Below are positions 24,738 to 36,391 of a stretch of 64,000 nucleotides of DNA, in pieces (position 1 is the stretch's first letter; each line of letters begins with the position of its first letter). The position numbers and the translations under genes are program-made. Location: contig JAQYUZ010000007.1 in NCBI GenBank assembly GCA_033819885.1, positions 478,613 through 542,612 on the forward strand. The letters run 5' to 3'. This DNA is from Microbotryomycetes sp. JL201 (taxonomy: Eukaryota > Basidiomycota > Microbotryomycetes). A model generated the notes under the pieces. The model saw nothing but the letters and a program-made list of their open reading frames with translations. It had not been told where the DNA came from and did not search any database.

Positions 24738-26778
24738 ATGTCTGGCAGCATGCCGCGCATGTTGCTCGGTCGATCGACGACGACACTGCGAGCGAGTGAT
24801 GCGCGTAGGTGTGCGCATGCCAATGTGCGCTCGTCGTTGGCGTGGTTGGGCGGCCAGCAGCGCACGCACGCGACCGCCGTCGACGAGCCACAATCCCCAT
24901 CATCTCAAGCACGAACGCAATGGACACGCCAAGAAATCCAAAAAGTCTACGACGCGCCGTTGATGGACTTGATCTTTCAGGCTGTGCGTTCATGAGAGCC
25001 AATCTGTTGACCCGACGACGATTGGGTTGCGGACACAGACTCATCTACCGTTTACATGGGCATCACAGGCATCCGTGCACAGAATGAACCAACCAAAGAA
25101 CCAAGTACAGCTCGCGACGCTACTCAATATCAAGACGGGTCAGTTGATAAAGCCCCGGCATCGACATCGATCTCGAACTCTGCTAACCATCGGATCTACT
25201 TGAACCCGCCTCGTTCTGCCCTCCGGAACCATACGCTCGTGTCATCAAACGTTTCCACGAACGTCCTCGACCGCAGGAGGTTGCTCCGAAGACTGCTCGT
25301 ACTGCGCCCAAAGCTCAAAGCACTCTGCCAAAGTTGGACTCAAGGCGGAAAAGCTAACAGAGGTCGAACCGGTATTGGCGTAAGTGTTCTGTACGACGAG
25401 CGTCGCTCAGCGACGGATGGCAGCCGTTTCGAGCCTAGCTGACGGAAGTTTCTTTCGATTTCACGTCGCACATTCTGTTTTGTCCACGTGTCGCCTGTTT
25501 ACGCACGCACACGTACACGTACATACAATCATTCCGCCGCGCCGCTACAGCGAAGCTCGCAAGGCGAAAGCCAATGGTTCTACTCGGTTCTGTATGGGAG
25601 CAGCATGGCGCGATCTGAGCGGTCGCAAACGCGGGTTCGAACGCATCCTTAAAATGGTCGAAGGTGTCCGGTCCGTCTAACCCTGGTCTTGCCATTGACC
25701 ACAAGTGACATGAATCTGACGACTAATCATGGTCTTTTCAGGGCACTTGACATGGAGGTGTGCACGACACTTGGCATGCTGTCGCCAGAGCAGGCAAAAC
25801 AACTCAAGGCGGCCGGTTTGACGGCATATAACCATAACTTGGACACGTCTCGAGAGTACTATCCCAAGGTGGGTCGAAAACCATCCTGAAGTCTTGACAA
25901 TATTGCTGACGATCAAGTAACACGCGACCAGGTCATCACGACGCGCAAGTTTGACGAGCGACTCGAAACGCTAGAGGCCGTTCGAGCAGCGGGCATCTCG
26001 GTGTGCAGTGGTGGCATCATCGGTCTCGGAGAAGCAGAACATGATCGAGTCGGACTGATTTACGAGATGAGCCAGTCAGTTGCGGCATGGTTCTTGGCTC
26101 GGAAAAGCAGTGTCCTGACAGAGTCTCTCTCGCGCGTGCGTGTTCTTCCTCTCTCTCTATTCCTCTCTTGCATAGACTGCCTGAAGCTCCCGAGTCGTTC
26201 CCCGTCAACGCTCTTGTCGCCATTCCCGGCACGCCCCTCGAAGGCAACGAGCGCGTCACGGTGCAAGAATTGTTGCGCACGATCGCGACTGCACGTATTG
26301 TGCTGCCCACGTACGTCTCGGGCGTCTGATCAGCTCGTGTTGACCATGCCTGAGACATGAGGTGTTGCAGATCCATCATCCGCTTTGCTGCTGGTCGCAT
26401 CAGCTACACCGAAGCCGAACAAGCCATGTGCTTCATGGCCGGAGCAAACGCCATTTTCACTGTAAGCAAGCGAGAGGTCAAAGTGCTGTCACAATGCGCG
26501 GTGCTCGCAGAGAGCTGATGATCTGCCGGGTTCCCCCATTTGTGTCTCGGGCGCAGGGTGAACGCATGTTGACGACTCCGACATCTGGCTGGGACGAGGA
26601 CACGTCCATGCTCGCTCGATGGGGATTGAAGCCGATGCAGTCGTTTGAGAGCCCGACAGTCGTCGCCAAAGAGCGACCCGATTTGCTTCAGGCGACCGAA
26701 GCTCGACGAGCAGCTGCTGGCAGCTCGAGTGTGGCCGCTTCCGTGACGGACGCCTCGGCCACCGCAGCCACTGCATGA
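24738..26778 (+). CDS. BIO2: Biotin synthase (radical SAM)
   Basis: Inserts sulfur into dethiobiotin in mitochondria. The N-terminus [20 protein letters not shown] fits a mitochondrial presequence. The 4Fe-4S motif [14 protein letters not shown] (CxxxCxxC) lies just after the junction joining NIKTG to GC. Later come [90 protein letters not shown] and [18 protein letters not shown]. About nine introns with standard borders. The C-terminus is an Ala/Ser-rich extension. Length (~400 residues after splicing) agrees with fungal BIO2. It is convergent with HIS7, with 180 bp between stops. Confidence 0.95.
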
Positions 26779-26958
26779 GAGCCGATTTGATAATTGCATG
26801 ATGTTTTTTTCTCTTCTTCAAGTAGACATTGGCTCGAGCCCTAGACCTTTTCCTTGCAATCGTTCCATGCGTCATTGCAATCAAAACTTCTCTCTCTCTC
26901 CTCCAAAAGATTCGAGAATGCGCCGTCTGATTCTCAGTGCCAGTATTTTACCCGATGA

Positions 26959-29080
26959 CTACTCGACAATCCTCGTTCTAAAGCCACTCTGCTTCAAGTG
27001 ATCCTTCACGTCCTTGATTGGCACTTCCTTTCTGTGAAAGATGCCCGCTGCCAAACCCGCCTCTACATCCGTCTCTCTAAACACGTCCGAGAAATCTTGC
27101 ACTTTACCAGCTCCAGAACTGGCGACGACTGGGATTGAAACGTTTGACCTGACCAAATTGACCAACCTGAGATCGAAACCTGATTTCGATCCGTCCTTGT
27201 CGACAGAGTTGAGCAAGATTTCACCTGCTCCGAGAAGTTCGACTCCTTTGGCTAATTGAACGACGTCGACGTCTCTGGTTTCTCGACCTCCTTTGACCGT
27301 ACACTGGTACCAGCAAAATTCTTCACCGTTCGGACCGAGGTCTGCCGGTACCGGCTTGCCGCTCGTTCCTCGACCTTTCAAAACGGTCTCTCTCAAGTCG
27401 ACAACGCTAGGTTTGTGAGCGACATCAACGTCGTCAGGAGACGACACGTAAACCCTCTTCGGGTCAAACGAGACGACGACAGCTTGGGCTCCGTAAGCGT
27501 ACGAGATGGTTTCGATACTCGTCTGTCCTGTTGGTCGGTTGTCGTGTTTCGTGATCAGATCTTCAACGGCGTAAACGGCATCTGAACCGATAGAGACTTT
27601 GTCTGCACCCGAACGGAAGTAGGCGCCTGCAACTTCTAAAGCGGACCGGCTCGTGCCGTCCGGGTCGACAGTATCTCTGATTCCGCCACCGATCGTCAAC
27701 GGCACAAACACGGTCTCGGCAGATTGTCTGACGACGTCAAGCATAGGCTGATCGTGCAAAGGACAAGATCTGAACGATGTAATGTTCAAAAATGCAATCT
27801 CGTCGGCACCTTCGGCAAAGTATCTTCGTGCCAAATCGACTGGCTTGCCCAAATTGCGAACGGCGCCTCCTGGCTTGACCGCATTCTCGCTCTTGGGCAT
27901 CGTCGACGATGATGAAGGGCCGTCCTCGGCAGAAATCGAAGGAATGTCGTCGGCGGTCGTTGCCGAAGACGACGACGACTCTCGAACGTCGTACTGATCG
28001 CCTTTTGTAACGACCAAATCTCCGTCGTCGTTTGTCCGGACGTCCAAGCAAGCTACGATACGTTTGGTGAATCCCTTGGCGGCCAGCTCTTTATCAACAA
28101 CGTCTTGCGACCTGGGCGCGGCCGAGCTCGAGTCGATTGTCTGACCTCTGTCCGAGCCGCTCGTGCGGTCCAACCAGGCCTTGAGCACAAACAAACCGGC
28201 CTGACCACTCTTTTCAGGGTGAAACTGTGTGCCGTAGACATTTCCTCTTTGAACAGTGGAAACGTAAGTCTCGTCACCGTACTGCGTCGCAGTCAAGGCC
28301 CAGTCCCTCAACGATTCGTCAAACCCGACCCTGAACGAGTGGACAAAGTAGAACTTGTCTTCGTCTCCGCCAAGCCCGAACTCTTGTTTCAAGACATTTT
28401 TTGGCACGTCACGCAGTTCGATGGCGCCGTTCCAGCCCATGGCAGGCACGCTCTTTGTCTTGCTGTTGAACTTGCCGACGGTAGCAGGAATGATGCCCAA
28501 ACCTTTCTCGGTTGGCGACTCGACAGAGTCTTGGAAGAGCGCCTGCATGCCGATGCAGATACCCATGTAAGGTTTGCCTGATTTGATAAACTTGCGCAGA
28601 GGCTCGACGTAGCCCTTTTGGCGCAGGCTCGCCATGGCAGATCCGAAAGCGCCAACACCAGGGAACAAGATGCGCTGCAGCGTACGAGCCATGTCAGACA
28701 AGTGATACGACTGGACAAATCGAACGAGGATGACTTGCGTCTGCGCGTTCTATATCCTCGACAGATTCGACCCATTTAAACTCGTACCCGAGCGAGCGAA
28801 CAGAGTTGGCTAAGCGTTTTGAATCATTTCATGCCGGGGGTTGACCGTTGCAAGGCGGGTAGATAGCGAGCAGCATAACCCGAATAAGAAAGCCGAGTTA
28901 TGCAAACAACGAAGACCCAAGAGGCGGACGCGCAGTGCAAAAGAATCAGAGGTGGGTCATCATATATCGAGAGGCATGTGTGCAAGGGGCATCAGCTTGC
29001 GTCGCTTGTTGACACACGGTCGAAGCAGACTGACCCAGCGAGGCGACGTTGCCCGCGCCATAGTCGAGCAGGTACAGCAT
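26959..29080 (-). CDS. HIS7: Imidazole glycerol phosphate synthase (HisH-HisF fusion)
   Basis: Bifunctional glutamine amidotransferase/cyclase of histidine synthesis, which also releases AICAR. Exon 1 (29080-29035) encodes MLYLLDYGAGNVASL; a 225-nt intron follows. Exon 2 (28809-28739) encodes NSVRSLGYEFKWVESVEDIE. Exon 3 (28674-26959) carries the rest: LFPGVGAFG, the catalytic Cys in GICIGMQALF, GTQFHPEKSGQ with the triad His and Glu, then the HisF barrel with RIVACLDVRTNDDGDLVVTKGDQ, FLNITSFRSC, LTIGGGIRDT and VVASSGAGKVQDF. The second intron (28675-28738) has a GC donor, GCAAGT. About 615 residues. Divergent from SER3. Confidence 0.95.
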
Positions 29081-29651
29081 GCTAAGCTCAAAAGTCGACG
29101 ATACGCTCGACCTGGTAGATGTGAGGTCACCTGGCAAGGAGAGGGCAGGATCGCAAGCCGAGAAATAATCGGGACGCGAGGGCCGGGGCCGGCGGCTCGA
29201 GTCAAATGCAAACCTCGTGGTCTGCTTGATTCGAGTAACCAGGAGTCGAAGAAAGGTGGGGAAGGCCCCACCTGCCCGCGTTGCCGCATGTGAAACTGCA
29301 CAACAGAGATGGAAAACCGAGTCACGTGACCATTTCTGTCCCTGCGGAGCCGACTGGAACATCAGGCCACTTCAATCGTTGCTCGATACAAATGACACGG
29401 TGAAGCATGCATGCCGCGACACTGAGCTTGCAGGTAGCGGCAAGATCCGCGTGCAATTCGAGGTTAGCGCTTGAGTCCGTGTCTAATGAGAATTGAGCTG
29501 GTTTGTAATCGAGCACGCAATAATGAAGCCGCGCGTGCGCAGCAACTTTTTGCGCTCGCGAGTCAAGCGCAGCCGCTGTTCTTTCTCTCGTCGCACACTC
29601 GTACAGCACGGGGCTAGACTATCTCTCTCTGAAACAGTACTCTCAAAGGAA
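29081..29651. other. Divergent promoter region HIS7/SER3
   Basis: 571 bp between two amino-acid biosynthesis starts (histidine and serine). A TGACTC-like core occurs, for example AGTCACGTGACC near 29321, which also contains an E-box-like CACGTG. Joint control by a Gcn4-type activator is only a guess. No gene seen. Confidence 0.35.
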
Positions 29652-31600
29652 ATGAGCGCTCCCCGTCGGCCGAGTGTCAGTGTGAGCCCGCTGGCGATTG
29701 GCGGATCTTCTCAGCCGGCCGTCGCCGCCGCAACGTCACCGACGATGCTCGCACAGTCGCCGCCAGGCATCAACGGCTTTTCGACATCATTCGGCAGCCC
29801 GCCTCCACATCTCAACGGCGCCCTGTCGTCAGCGTCTGCGCGCCAAGCGTCGGCCGTGTTTCCTCATCAAGTAGGCAAAGCTCTCGCACCATTCCCCGTC
29901 TCGGACTCGCCTGTCAAGATGCTCCTACTCGAAAACATCAACGCGGCCGCCGTCGACATGCTCAAACAGCAAGGCTATCACGTCGAAGAGGTGAAAAAGG
30001 CTCTCGGCGAAGACGAGCTCATTCAGAGGCTCAGGGACGGCCAGTTCCAAGCGGTCGGCATCAGGTCAAAGACGAAAGTGACTGCAAAGGTCATCAAAGA
30101 ATGTCCGCAGGTGAGCTGCTGATGCAACCGTGGCGACGCGAAATGCGCCACCTCGTTCCGCTTCTCGCACGTGGCTGATTCAGCTCTCGTGTTCGTTCTT
30201 GTAGCTGCTTGTCATTGGTTGCTTCTGCATCGGCACAAACCAGGTTGACTTGCTTGCTGCCGCACAAGCTGGTATTCCCGTCTTCAACTCGCCGTTTTCG
30301 AATTCGCGCTCGGTTGCCGAACTCGTCATTTCTGAAATCGTCGCTCTCGCACGCCAACTTTGCGACAGGGCGCGAGAGATGCGCGAAGGCGTCTGGAACA
30401 AGGTGTCAAAGGGCTGCTGGGAGATCCGAGGCAAGACGCTCGGCGTGAGTATCTTCTAGCTCCTGGTGAGCCAACCGGCGCGCTGCTGACAGAATCCGAC
30501 TCGCTCGCAGATTGTAGGATACGGTCACATTGGCTCGCAATTGTCGGTCTTGGCTGAATCCATGGGTATGACCGTCGTCTACTACGATGTCGTTCCAATC
30601 ATGCCACTCGGAACCGCGCGACAAATCGAGTCGCTCGACGAGTTCCTGGGCCTTGCAGATTTTGTCACGCTTCACGTGCCAGAGTTGCCCGAAACGAAGA
30701 ACATGATGGGCGCCGAGCAGTTCAGCAAGATGAAAGATGGCGCTTACCTGATCAACAATGCGCGAGGCAAGGTCGTAGACATTCCTGCTCTTGTTGCAGC
30801 TCTCAAGAGCGGCAAGCTTGCAGGCGCCGCCATTGACGTGTTCCCGAACGAGCCGGCGGCCAACGGTCCAAACTTTGGTGACTCGCTCAACGAGTGGTCG
30901 ACCGAGCTCAGATCCTGCAACAACATTATTCTTACTCCTCACGTGGGTGGCTCTACAGAGGAAGCACAGAGAGCGGCAAGTCAATTCCACGGCGCCTCCA
31001 GGAGAGGCATGCGATAGACAGAACGGCTGACCAGACTTGTGTGCTTTGACAGATCGGATTCGAGGTTGCGGGCACTTTGGTGCGCTTCATGAACTTTGGC
31101 TCGACCATCGGTGCTGTTCAATTCCCCGAGGTCAGTCTAGATCCCAGAGCAGCGTGATACGATCCAGCGCGCAGGCAGTAGACGAGTCTCTCTCTTTCTG
31201 ACTTTTGCGTTGTTTTGTCAAATAGGTTTCGCTGCGCCCGGTCTTGCACGACGGCACTGTCAGGTTGTGCCACGTTCATCTTAACCAGCCCGGTGTCCTC
31301 AAGGTTATCAACTCGATATTAGGAGAGCACAATGTTGAGAAGCAGTGCGTTCATCTCCCTCATAGCTATAGCGTTAGATGCTGACATTGCATTGCAGATT
31401 CTCGGACTCCAAGGGCGACATTGCGTATCTGCTCGCGGACGTTACACAAGTTGATGAGGCCGAGATCAAGGAGATTTACGAGGCCATTTCGGGAGTAAGT
31501 CATGATGTTGTCTTTGGAAATAAAGTGGTAGGTGTTGCAGGTGCTGATGAGGTTGCTCTTACAGACGAGAAGCAACGTCGCTACGCGTATGCTATTCTAA
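29652..31600 (+). CDS. SER3: D-3-phosphoglycerate dehydrogenase
   Basis: First step of serine synthesis from glycolysis. After a Ser/Pro/Ala-rich N-terminal extension of ~85 residues comes KMLLLENINAAAVDMLKQQGY. Then GIRSKTKVTAKVI, CFCIGTNQVDLLAA, FNSPFSNSRSVAEL, the NAD motif IVGYGHIGSQL, the catalytic Arg region INNARGKVVD, VFPNEPAANGPNF and the catalytic His in LTPHVGGSTEEAQ. The C-terminal ACT domain (HVHLNQPGVLKVINSILGEH) is the likely serine sensor. It ends TRSNVATRMLF after a gtaagt intron. About six introns. Confidence 0.95.
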
Positions 31601-31790
31601 AGTTTTCTTGCCCTCTGTACAGCTTCTGTTTTGTGATGAGTTTGTCTGACTTTGTGTACCTTAATCAAAGATTAGTCATTTGCCTTCCTTTTCTTTTGCA
31701 ATCGATAGATAGAGCAACCTTGACGGAACCTGTCCCGCTCTGGGAACAGTCTGAGCAGGTCCCGGGCGGATAGACAGGCTGAATTGCCAG

Positions 31791-31819
<29 letters not shown>
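31791..31819 (+). repeat. Poly-A tract (29 A)
   Basis: Uninterrupted run of 29 adenines about 190 bp past the SER3 stop. Either a length-variable homopolymer or the remnant poly-A tail of a retroposed sequence; no matching retrogene is visible upstream of it. Confidence 0.9.
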
Positions 31820-31823
<4 letters not shown>

Positions 31824-31993
31824 GTTGCACTCAATCTCGCCGAGCTGAGGATGAACGTGCTTGTGCAGAATCGCCGAGGTATGACTGACTTGTTGCAATT
31901 GGGTTTCCCTGCGCAAGAAGAGGGTTCGATTGTGAGATTCACTAACGGCAAAGCTACGAAGGTCCCGGTCCTCGCATGATCTGCTGTATCTGA

Positions 31994-32335
31994 TCATGCA
32001 ATTGGATCGAGAAAGTGCGGTACCTTTCTGTTCTTGCCGTCTGAAAACGCAAAGCGCCAGAGCTTACAAATGAGTCTCGCACTATGTTGATCTTCAGGAC
32101 GATCAGAGGGACGCTCCACATCGCTGTGCCTCATTATGGAACGATGTAACAGTTGATATTGCTTGACCCGATCGTTCACCACATGAGGAACGGTCGGAAT
32201 TGCGGGCTCAGCTTGATATCTTTCTTTCTTTCTTTCTGCGTTTTTGATATATTCAAGCAGCTCAGATTCCATCATTGATATCGAACTTTGCAACAATGCC
32301 AAGGAGCTCCTACAACTTGAGCATCTCTTGATCAT
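31994..32335 (-). CDS. Possible small protein, unsupported by homology
   Basis: ATG-initiated ORF of 113 codons starting MIKRCSSCRSSLALLQ, with a charged, probably coiled segment (EYIKNAERKKERYQAE) encoded partly by the CTTT repeat. No family is recognised and no introns are evident, which is unusual here. It may be spurious. Confidence 0.2.
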   Translation of the reverse strand: MIKRCSSCRSSLALLQSSISMMESELLEYIKNAERKKERYQAEPAIPTVPHVVNDRVKQYQLLHRSIMRHSDVERPSDRPEDQHSARLICKLWRFAFSDGKNRKVPHFLDPIA

Positions 32336-32921
32336 TCTGGGATATTCAAAGACGTCAAATTCTCAAGACTGCGGGAAAGAAGATGGTGTTGACGAGCGCT
32401 CTCATTTCGACTTGACATGCTAAAAAAGCTGAACGGACCATTGTCGTCCGTCCTGCAAGCCAGCCGGAGGTGAAAGGCAATTGATTTAAAGTGTCGCTCG
32501 ACAAATGGTCGACCGATTTGTTTCAGAGTTTCAAACTGCAGGTGACCTCTTCTGACAAAGTCGACAAGGAGCGATAACTAGCCTTCCGTTAATTCCAGCA
32601 AGACTATCGATTCCTGGCTTGCATAGCTCAATTCATGGTTGCATGAGTTCTGTTCCTGCGTCGTGACAGACTCGTTCAGTGCTTCGGAAGTATACTGATA
32701 TCAATGTCAATCAGTAAAGAGCTTCCAGTCGATTCTAGAAACGTGCGCCGCCACCGCGTGTCATTGATGAGGTGCTTGATGCTGTTGCCGAATCGGGAGT
32801 CCTGAGCGGGTCCAAGCCTAAACTCCTTGACTTTGCACCTTGTCGCCGCTCTCCACACTCGCAATCAACAGCATCAACTCTGCATTCCGCTCACCTTGAC
32901 CAACCGAGACCACGACAAGTC

Positions 32922-34479
32922 ATGACACAGGCTGAAGCAGAGCAGCTCGAGTTGGCAAAGGATGAGCTGCGACGGGCGTCGTTGCCAGGCCGAGCACTCA
33001 CGCGCGACGACTGCTTGAAGCACGCGGACAAGCTCAAAGGCAAAGTAGTAGTTGTAACTGGCGCCGGCAGCGGATTTGGAAGGCTTTTCGCAACAGAGGC
33101 GGGCAAGCATGGGTCAGGAGCCGAGCGGCTTTTCGACTTTGCCGAGGTCACGTGCTCACCCTGCATCTCATTCTCGTTTCACATCCAGGGCCAAGCTCGT
33201 ACTAAGCGATGTCAACGAAAATACTGTCACCAAAGTGGTCGAGGCAGTCAAGGAGGCAGGCGGGTGAGCTGGTCACGGGGAATACGACCCATCCTAGCTC
33301 TGAAGCTGAGTCACTGCCACTGCGCGCAGAGATGCAATCGGCACTCAATGCGACGTCACCTCTTGGGATTCTCAAGTCAAGATGTTTGTAAGAATTACTT
33401 TTATTCAACAGTCTTGTACGTAAGCCGAACGAACATGACTCACTCATTCTTCTACAGAGGCTCGGCGCAGACACGTTTGGCAAGATTGACATTGTCGTTC
33501 CAAACGCTGGCGTGACCGAAATTCATGGCTGGTTTGATCTCAAAGCAGGACCAGACGGCGAACCTTTGGCAAGCGCGATCGTATTTCATGACCTGCCCAA
33601 TCCAACTAATCTTTCCTGTTTCATATCTACAGCCGCCACCGAAGTTGACGTACGACGTCAATCTGCTCGGCGTCATGTACTCTTGCAACATTGCACTGTT
33701 CCACTTTCGACAGAACCGCTCGCGGGACAAGAAGAGTATTGTTATGATTGGATCAATGGCCAGCAATTTCCCGATTCCTCTCGGTCCAATGTACTCGATG
33801 GCAAAACATGGTGTGCTCGGTCTGCAGAGGTCGTTGCACCTGTCTCTGTCGGGCGAACGAGTCAGGTGAGCGTACGAGCCAATAATTTAGCCAGGGCGCG
33901 AAGCGACAGAATGAAGGAATTCAGGGACGTATTCTGACCAAACACGCATGCCTCTTGGGGCTTCTACAGGACAAACACGATTTGTCCTTGGTTTGTCAAG
34001 ACGGGCATCATGTCGTTTGACAGTCTGATTGGCACGTCAGGGCTTCCTCTCGGTAACATAGAACACGTCATTCAAGCCATGATTTTGGCCGCTTCAGACG
34101 ACGAGCTCGAAGGCGCAATGTTACCCGTCGACGCGAGCGGAGCGTTTTTGATTCCTTGGGACGCTTGGTTGGGTGGATCTTGGAATTATTGTGAGCGTCG
34201 AAACGTCTCGCTGTCCGTTACTACCAAACAATCATTGTGTCTGACGCCCGTGTCCCCCGATTTCAGATCGTGCATTCGAACAACGAGCAGGCTTGTTGGC
34301 TCAGTAAGTTATCATTGGCGCAGATTCACACGCGCTCGCACCGCCACAAGGTCCCTTTCTCACTCAAAAACTCTTCTTTGTCCTGCCGTCATTACAGCAT
34401 CACGGGTGGCATCAAGAATAATGCGGCTGGCGCGATTGGTGTCGTCCTCAGTTCGATCAAGACTAGAATTTTTGGCTGA
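32922..34479 (+). CDS. Short-chain dehydrogenase/reductase
   Basis: NAD(P)-dependent SDR. Spliced sequence shows VVVVTGAGSGFGR (cofactor motif TGxxxGxG), KLVLSDVNENTV (the Asp after the second strand suggests NAD preference), CDVTSWDSQ, VPNAGVTEIHGW (NAG), the catalytic Ser in IVMIGSMASN, YSMAKHG (YxxxK) and CPWFVKTGIM. The C-terminus NNAAGAIGVVLSSIKTRIF could be a membrane-associating segment. Eight introns. The one before PPPKLTYDVNLLG has a choice between a GT donor (gtattt) and an upstream GC donor (gcaagc), both in phase. The substrate cannot be inferred. Confidence 0.85.
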
Positions 34480-34644
34480 ACGCTCATAGTGTCACGGTCT
34501 GCTTTCTTCCTCCCCTACTCTTTCGCGTTTGTTCACTCAACTGAAAGAAAAGGTGGATTGGCACAACATGCTTGATCGGTATCTAGACAATTAGACAATG
34601 GCAAACTCGTGTCCTTGAGCGAGACTCAGTCGCGTAAAGAGACT

Positions 34645-35299
34645 CTATGACCCTCTGTACGTGCTGTACGCATAAGGCGACAACAACAGTGGAACATCTG
34701 CGCATCGTCATCATGAATCGATCAGCTGGCGTGAGCTAGTCTGGCCAATTCTTGCTCACGATAGTGCTCATCTGCAACCTTGATCTCGAACGCAATCTGT
34801 TTGAAAGGCGCGAGCCATTTAGTATCAATTTGAGGAACGAAGCGCTAGCATCCTAGCGTGCGCCGGCTTACCTCGACGAAAGGATAGAACGAGCTAATGT
34901 TGCGCGTTCCAAAATATTCTTTGGTGTAGAACGTCATCTTGTAAACGCCAGGGTCGATAGTTGGAGACGGTGGTAGCAAAGTGCCGCAACGTCCGTCGTT
35001 ATCAGTCATGCTGTCATAGTTGCGATCGTGGGTAAGAGCGGGCGGTTACCAGATCGTCGAGCGGTAGACTGACCCTTGCGCGTAGAATGTAAAGGCGTTG
35101 CCAACGAATCGATCAAGTTGAACTCGCATGCCCGGTGCAGGCTTGCCCGACATCGAGTCAAGCACTAGAGGACGAGCGCGCGCACGGGGGAATCCAAGAA
35201 GTCAGTACATGAGCACTGCTCGACGACGAATCCGTGGTAGAGGTCCAAATGACAATCCAACTGACCATGACAAGTAATTGGGGAGCGTAGCGGTGCCAT
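34645..35299 (-). CDS. 5-hydroxyisourate hydrolase (transthyretin-related)
   Basis: Hydrolyses 5-hydroxyisourate, the product of urate oxidase, on the way to allantoin. Five small exons give MAPLRSPITCHVLDSMSGKP, RVQLDRFVGNAFTFYAQG, MTDNDGRCGTLLPPS, PGVYKMTFYTKEYF and SFYPFVEIAFEIK. The last exon, beginning after a gtgagc...gcag intron, supplies HVPLLLSPYAYSTYRGS; the C-terminal YRGS is the family signature and the active-site His lies in ITCHVLD. Every exon is short, so no single exon frame is long. ATG 35299 gives a complete enzyme, but a 72-nt intron just upstream can join it in frame to the BED zinc-finger gene. Confidence 0.88.
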
Positions 35300-35309
35300 G
35301 CGGCGCAGA

Positions 35310-35381
35310 CTGAGGAGAGAAACGTCAGCCCGTCCAACCCCGGTCGCTCGAGGCCGTCGGGCCCGAAACGCATACACTCAC
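35310..35381 (-). other. Intron linking the BED gene to the hydrolase (stop codon within donor)
   Basis: Minus-strand donor GTGAGT directly after GGAGC; branch CTGAC and acceptor ctcctcag. The TGA that ends the BED frame (35378-35380) is the TGA of this donor. Splicing would read ...LLEGA-LRR-MAPLRSPITC in frame, using the hydrolase ATG as an internal Met. Borders are excellent, but use in vivo is untested. Confidence 0.65.
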
Positions 35382-36391
35382 GCTCCCTCCAGCAGTGCCT
35401 GGTGAGACACTTGGTCGTCGTCGTCGATCAAGCTTGTATGCTGACCGAACATGGTCGTCATGTCGTGCGCTCCACCGGCGTTACCGCCAAAGTCGAGCCT
35501 GCGCTTTTTAGACGAGTCTGGCTCGCGCGGAAACGGTTGCGACTGGCGCCGGTGTTGCTGCGCTTGTAGTGGTCCGGAAGAGATATCGGTGACGTTCTCG
35601 ATTTGATGGGGGATCTGAATACTATTGGTCGTGCCATGTGTGCTCGGGTGCGACCCGCCGGCTACGGACGAAGAAGCCGGTGGCGAGCCAGAGCTGCCAG
35701 TCTTTTTGAGCAGACGCTCTTGCTTCTTGGCGTCTTTTTCGTCTTGCCACGAGCGCATGCGTTCCAAATCCTGAGGGGGTAAACTTTCGCACATTTCGGC
35801 GTGCGCTCTCATCCTGAACGCCTTTGGATGCTCCGTGCGCCATCCGCACCAGCGACATGTCGCCAATGACTTGTCGCCTGGCAGTCGCCACGCGTGAGCA
35901 CTTGCCATGGTTGCAATAGCGAATGGACTGACCGTCAAAAAACTCCCATACCCTGTCTTTCGGTCGACCACCGAGGTTGTGCTGTTGCGGGCCGTGCATG
36001 GGTCAGTTGCGGCCTCTGAGCCGATATAGCTCTAGCTTGCCTTTTTCTTTCCGTTGCCATCCAATTTGCCATCGTCATGGTGGCTGGGCGCGTCCGGTCG
36101 CAGAGCGTTCGGTCCGCCATTCGTGCCAGGCTGGGACGATCCTGCTGTTCCTGCTCCGGCGTTTGGGTGTTGATGATGATCATGCGGTGACGGTCTGCGG
36201 TGAGGCGAGTGCTGATGCTGCTGTTGTTGTTGCGCGCTTGGGCCCCAGCTGGCAGCATAAGCCGCGCTCGGATTGCTCGTCGAAGGCGAAGCAAACGATC
36301 CTGTTGCGCCATTGCCGTTGCCGGACCTCGGCAGCGATTGATGCAATGTGAACGGCGTCAATGTGTTGTAATCGATCGGCGATGCGACCAT
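35378..36391 (-). CDS. BED-type zinc-finger protein
   Basis: Starts MVASPIDYNTLTPFTLHQSL and has a Gln/His/Pro-rich low-complexity region. A GC-AG intron (35992-36040, donor GCAAGC) joins KKK to HNLGGRPKDRVWEFFDG. A second intron (35878-35932, gtcagt) joins this to DKSLATCRWCGWRTEHPKAF and RMRAHAEMC. The W-x-x-F, CxxC and HxxxC arrangement is that of a BED-like finger in fungal DNA-binding proteins. A basic, coiled segment (MRSWQDEKDAKKQERLLKK) and a putative nuclear signal (SSKKRRLDF) follow. If the terminal GTGAGT is not spliced, the protein ends ALLEGA. DNA binding is inferred. Confidence 0.75.

Larger units (their letters stand above)
31601..32921. other. Gene-poor stretch
   Basis: 1.3 kb between SER3 and the SDR gene. 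It contains a 29-A tract, a short CTTT repeat (32219-32237) and one minus-strand ORF of 113 codons (listed separately). Base composition is more A/T-rich than the neighbours. No exon chain with family similarity was found. Confidence 0.4.

Noticed and set aside
31665-31997. Minus-strand ORFs containing poly-phenylalanine
   Set aside because: They are simply translation of the 29-A tract; no support.
33570-33660. A further GC-AG intron in the SDR gene (donor gcaagc after PL)
   Set aside because: A GT donor (gtattt) a few codons later is in the same phase, so the GC donor is not required.
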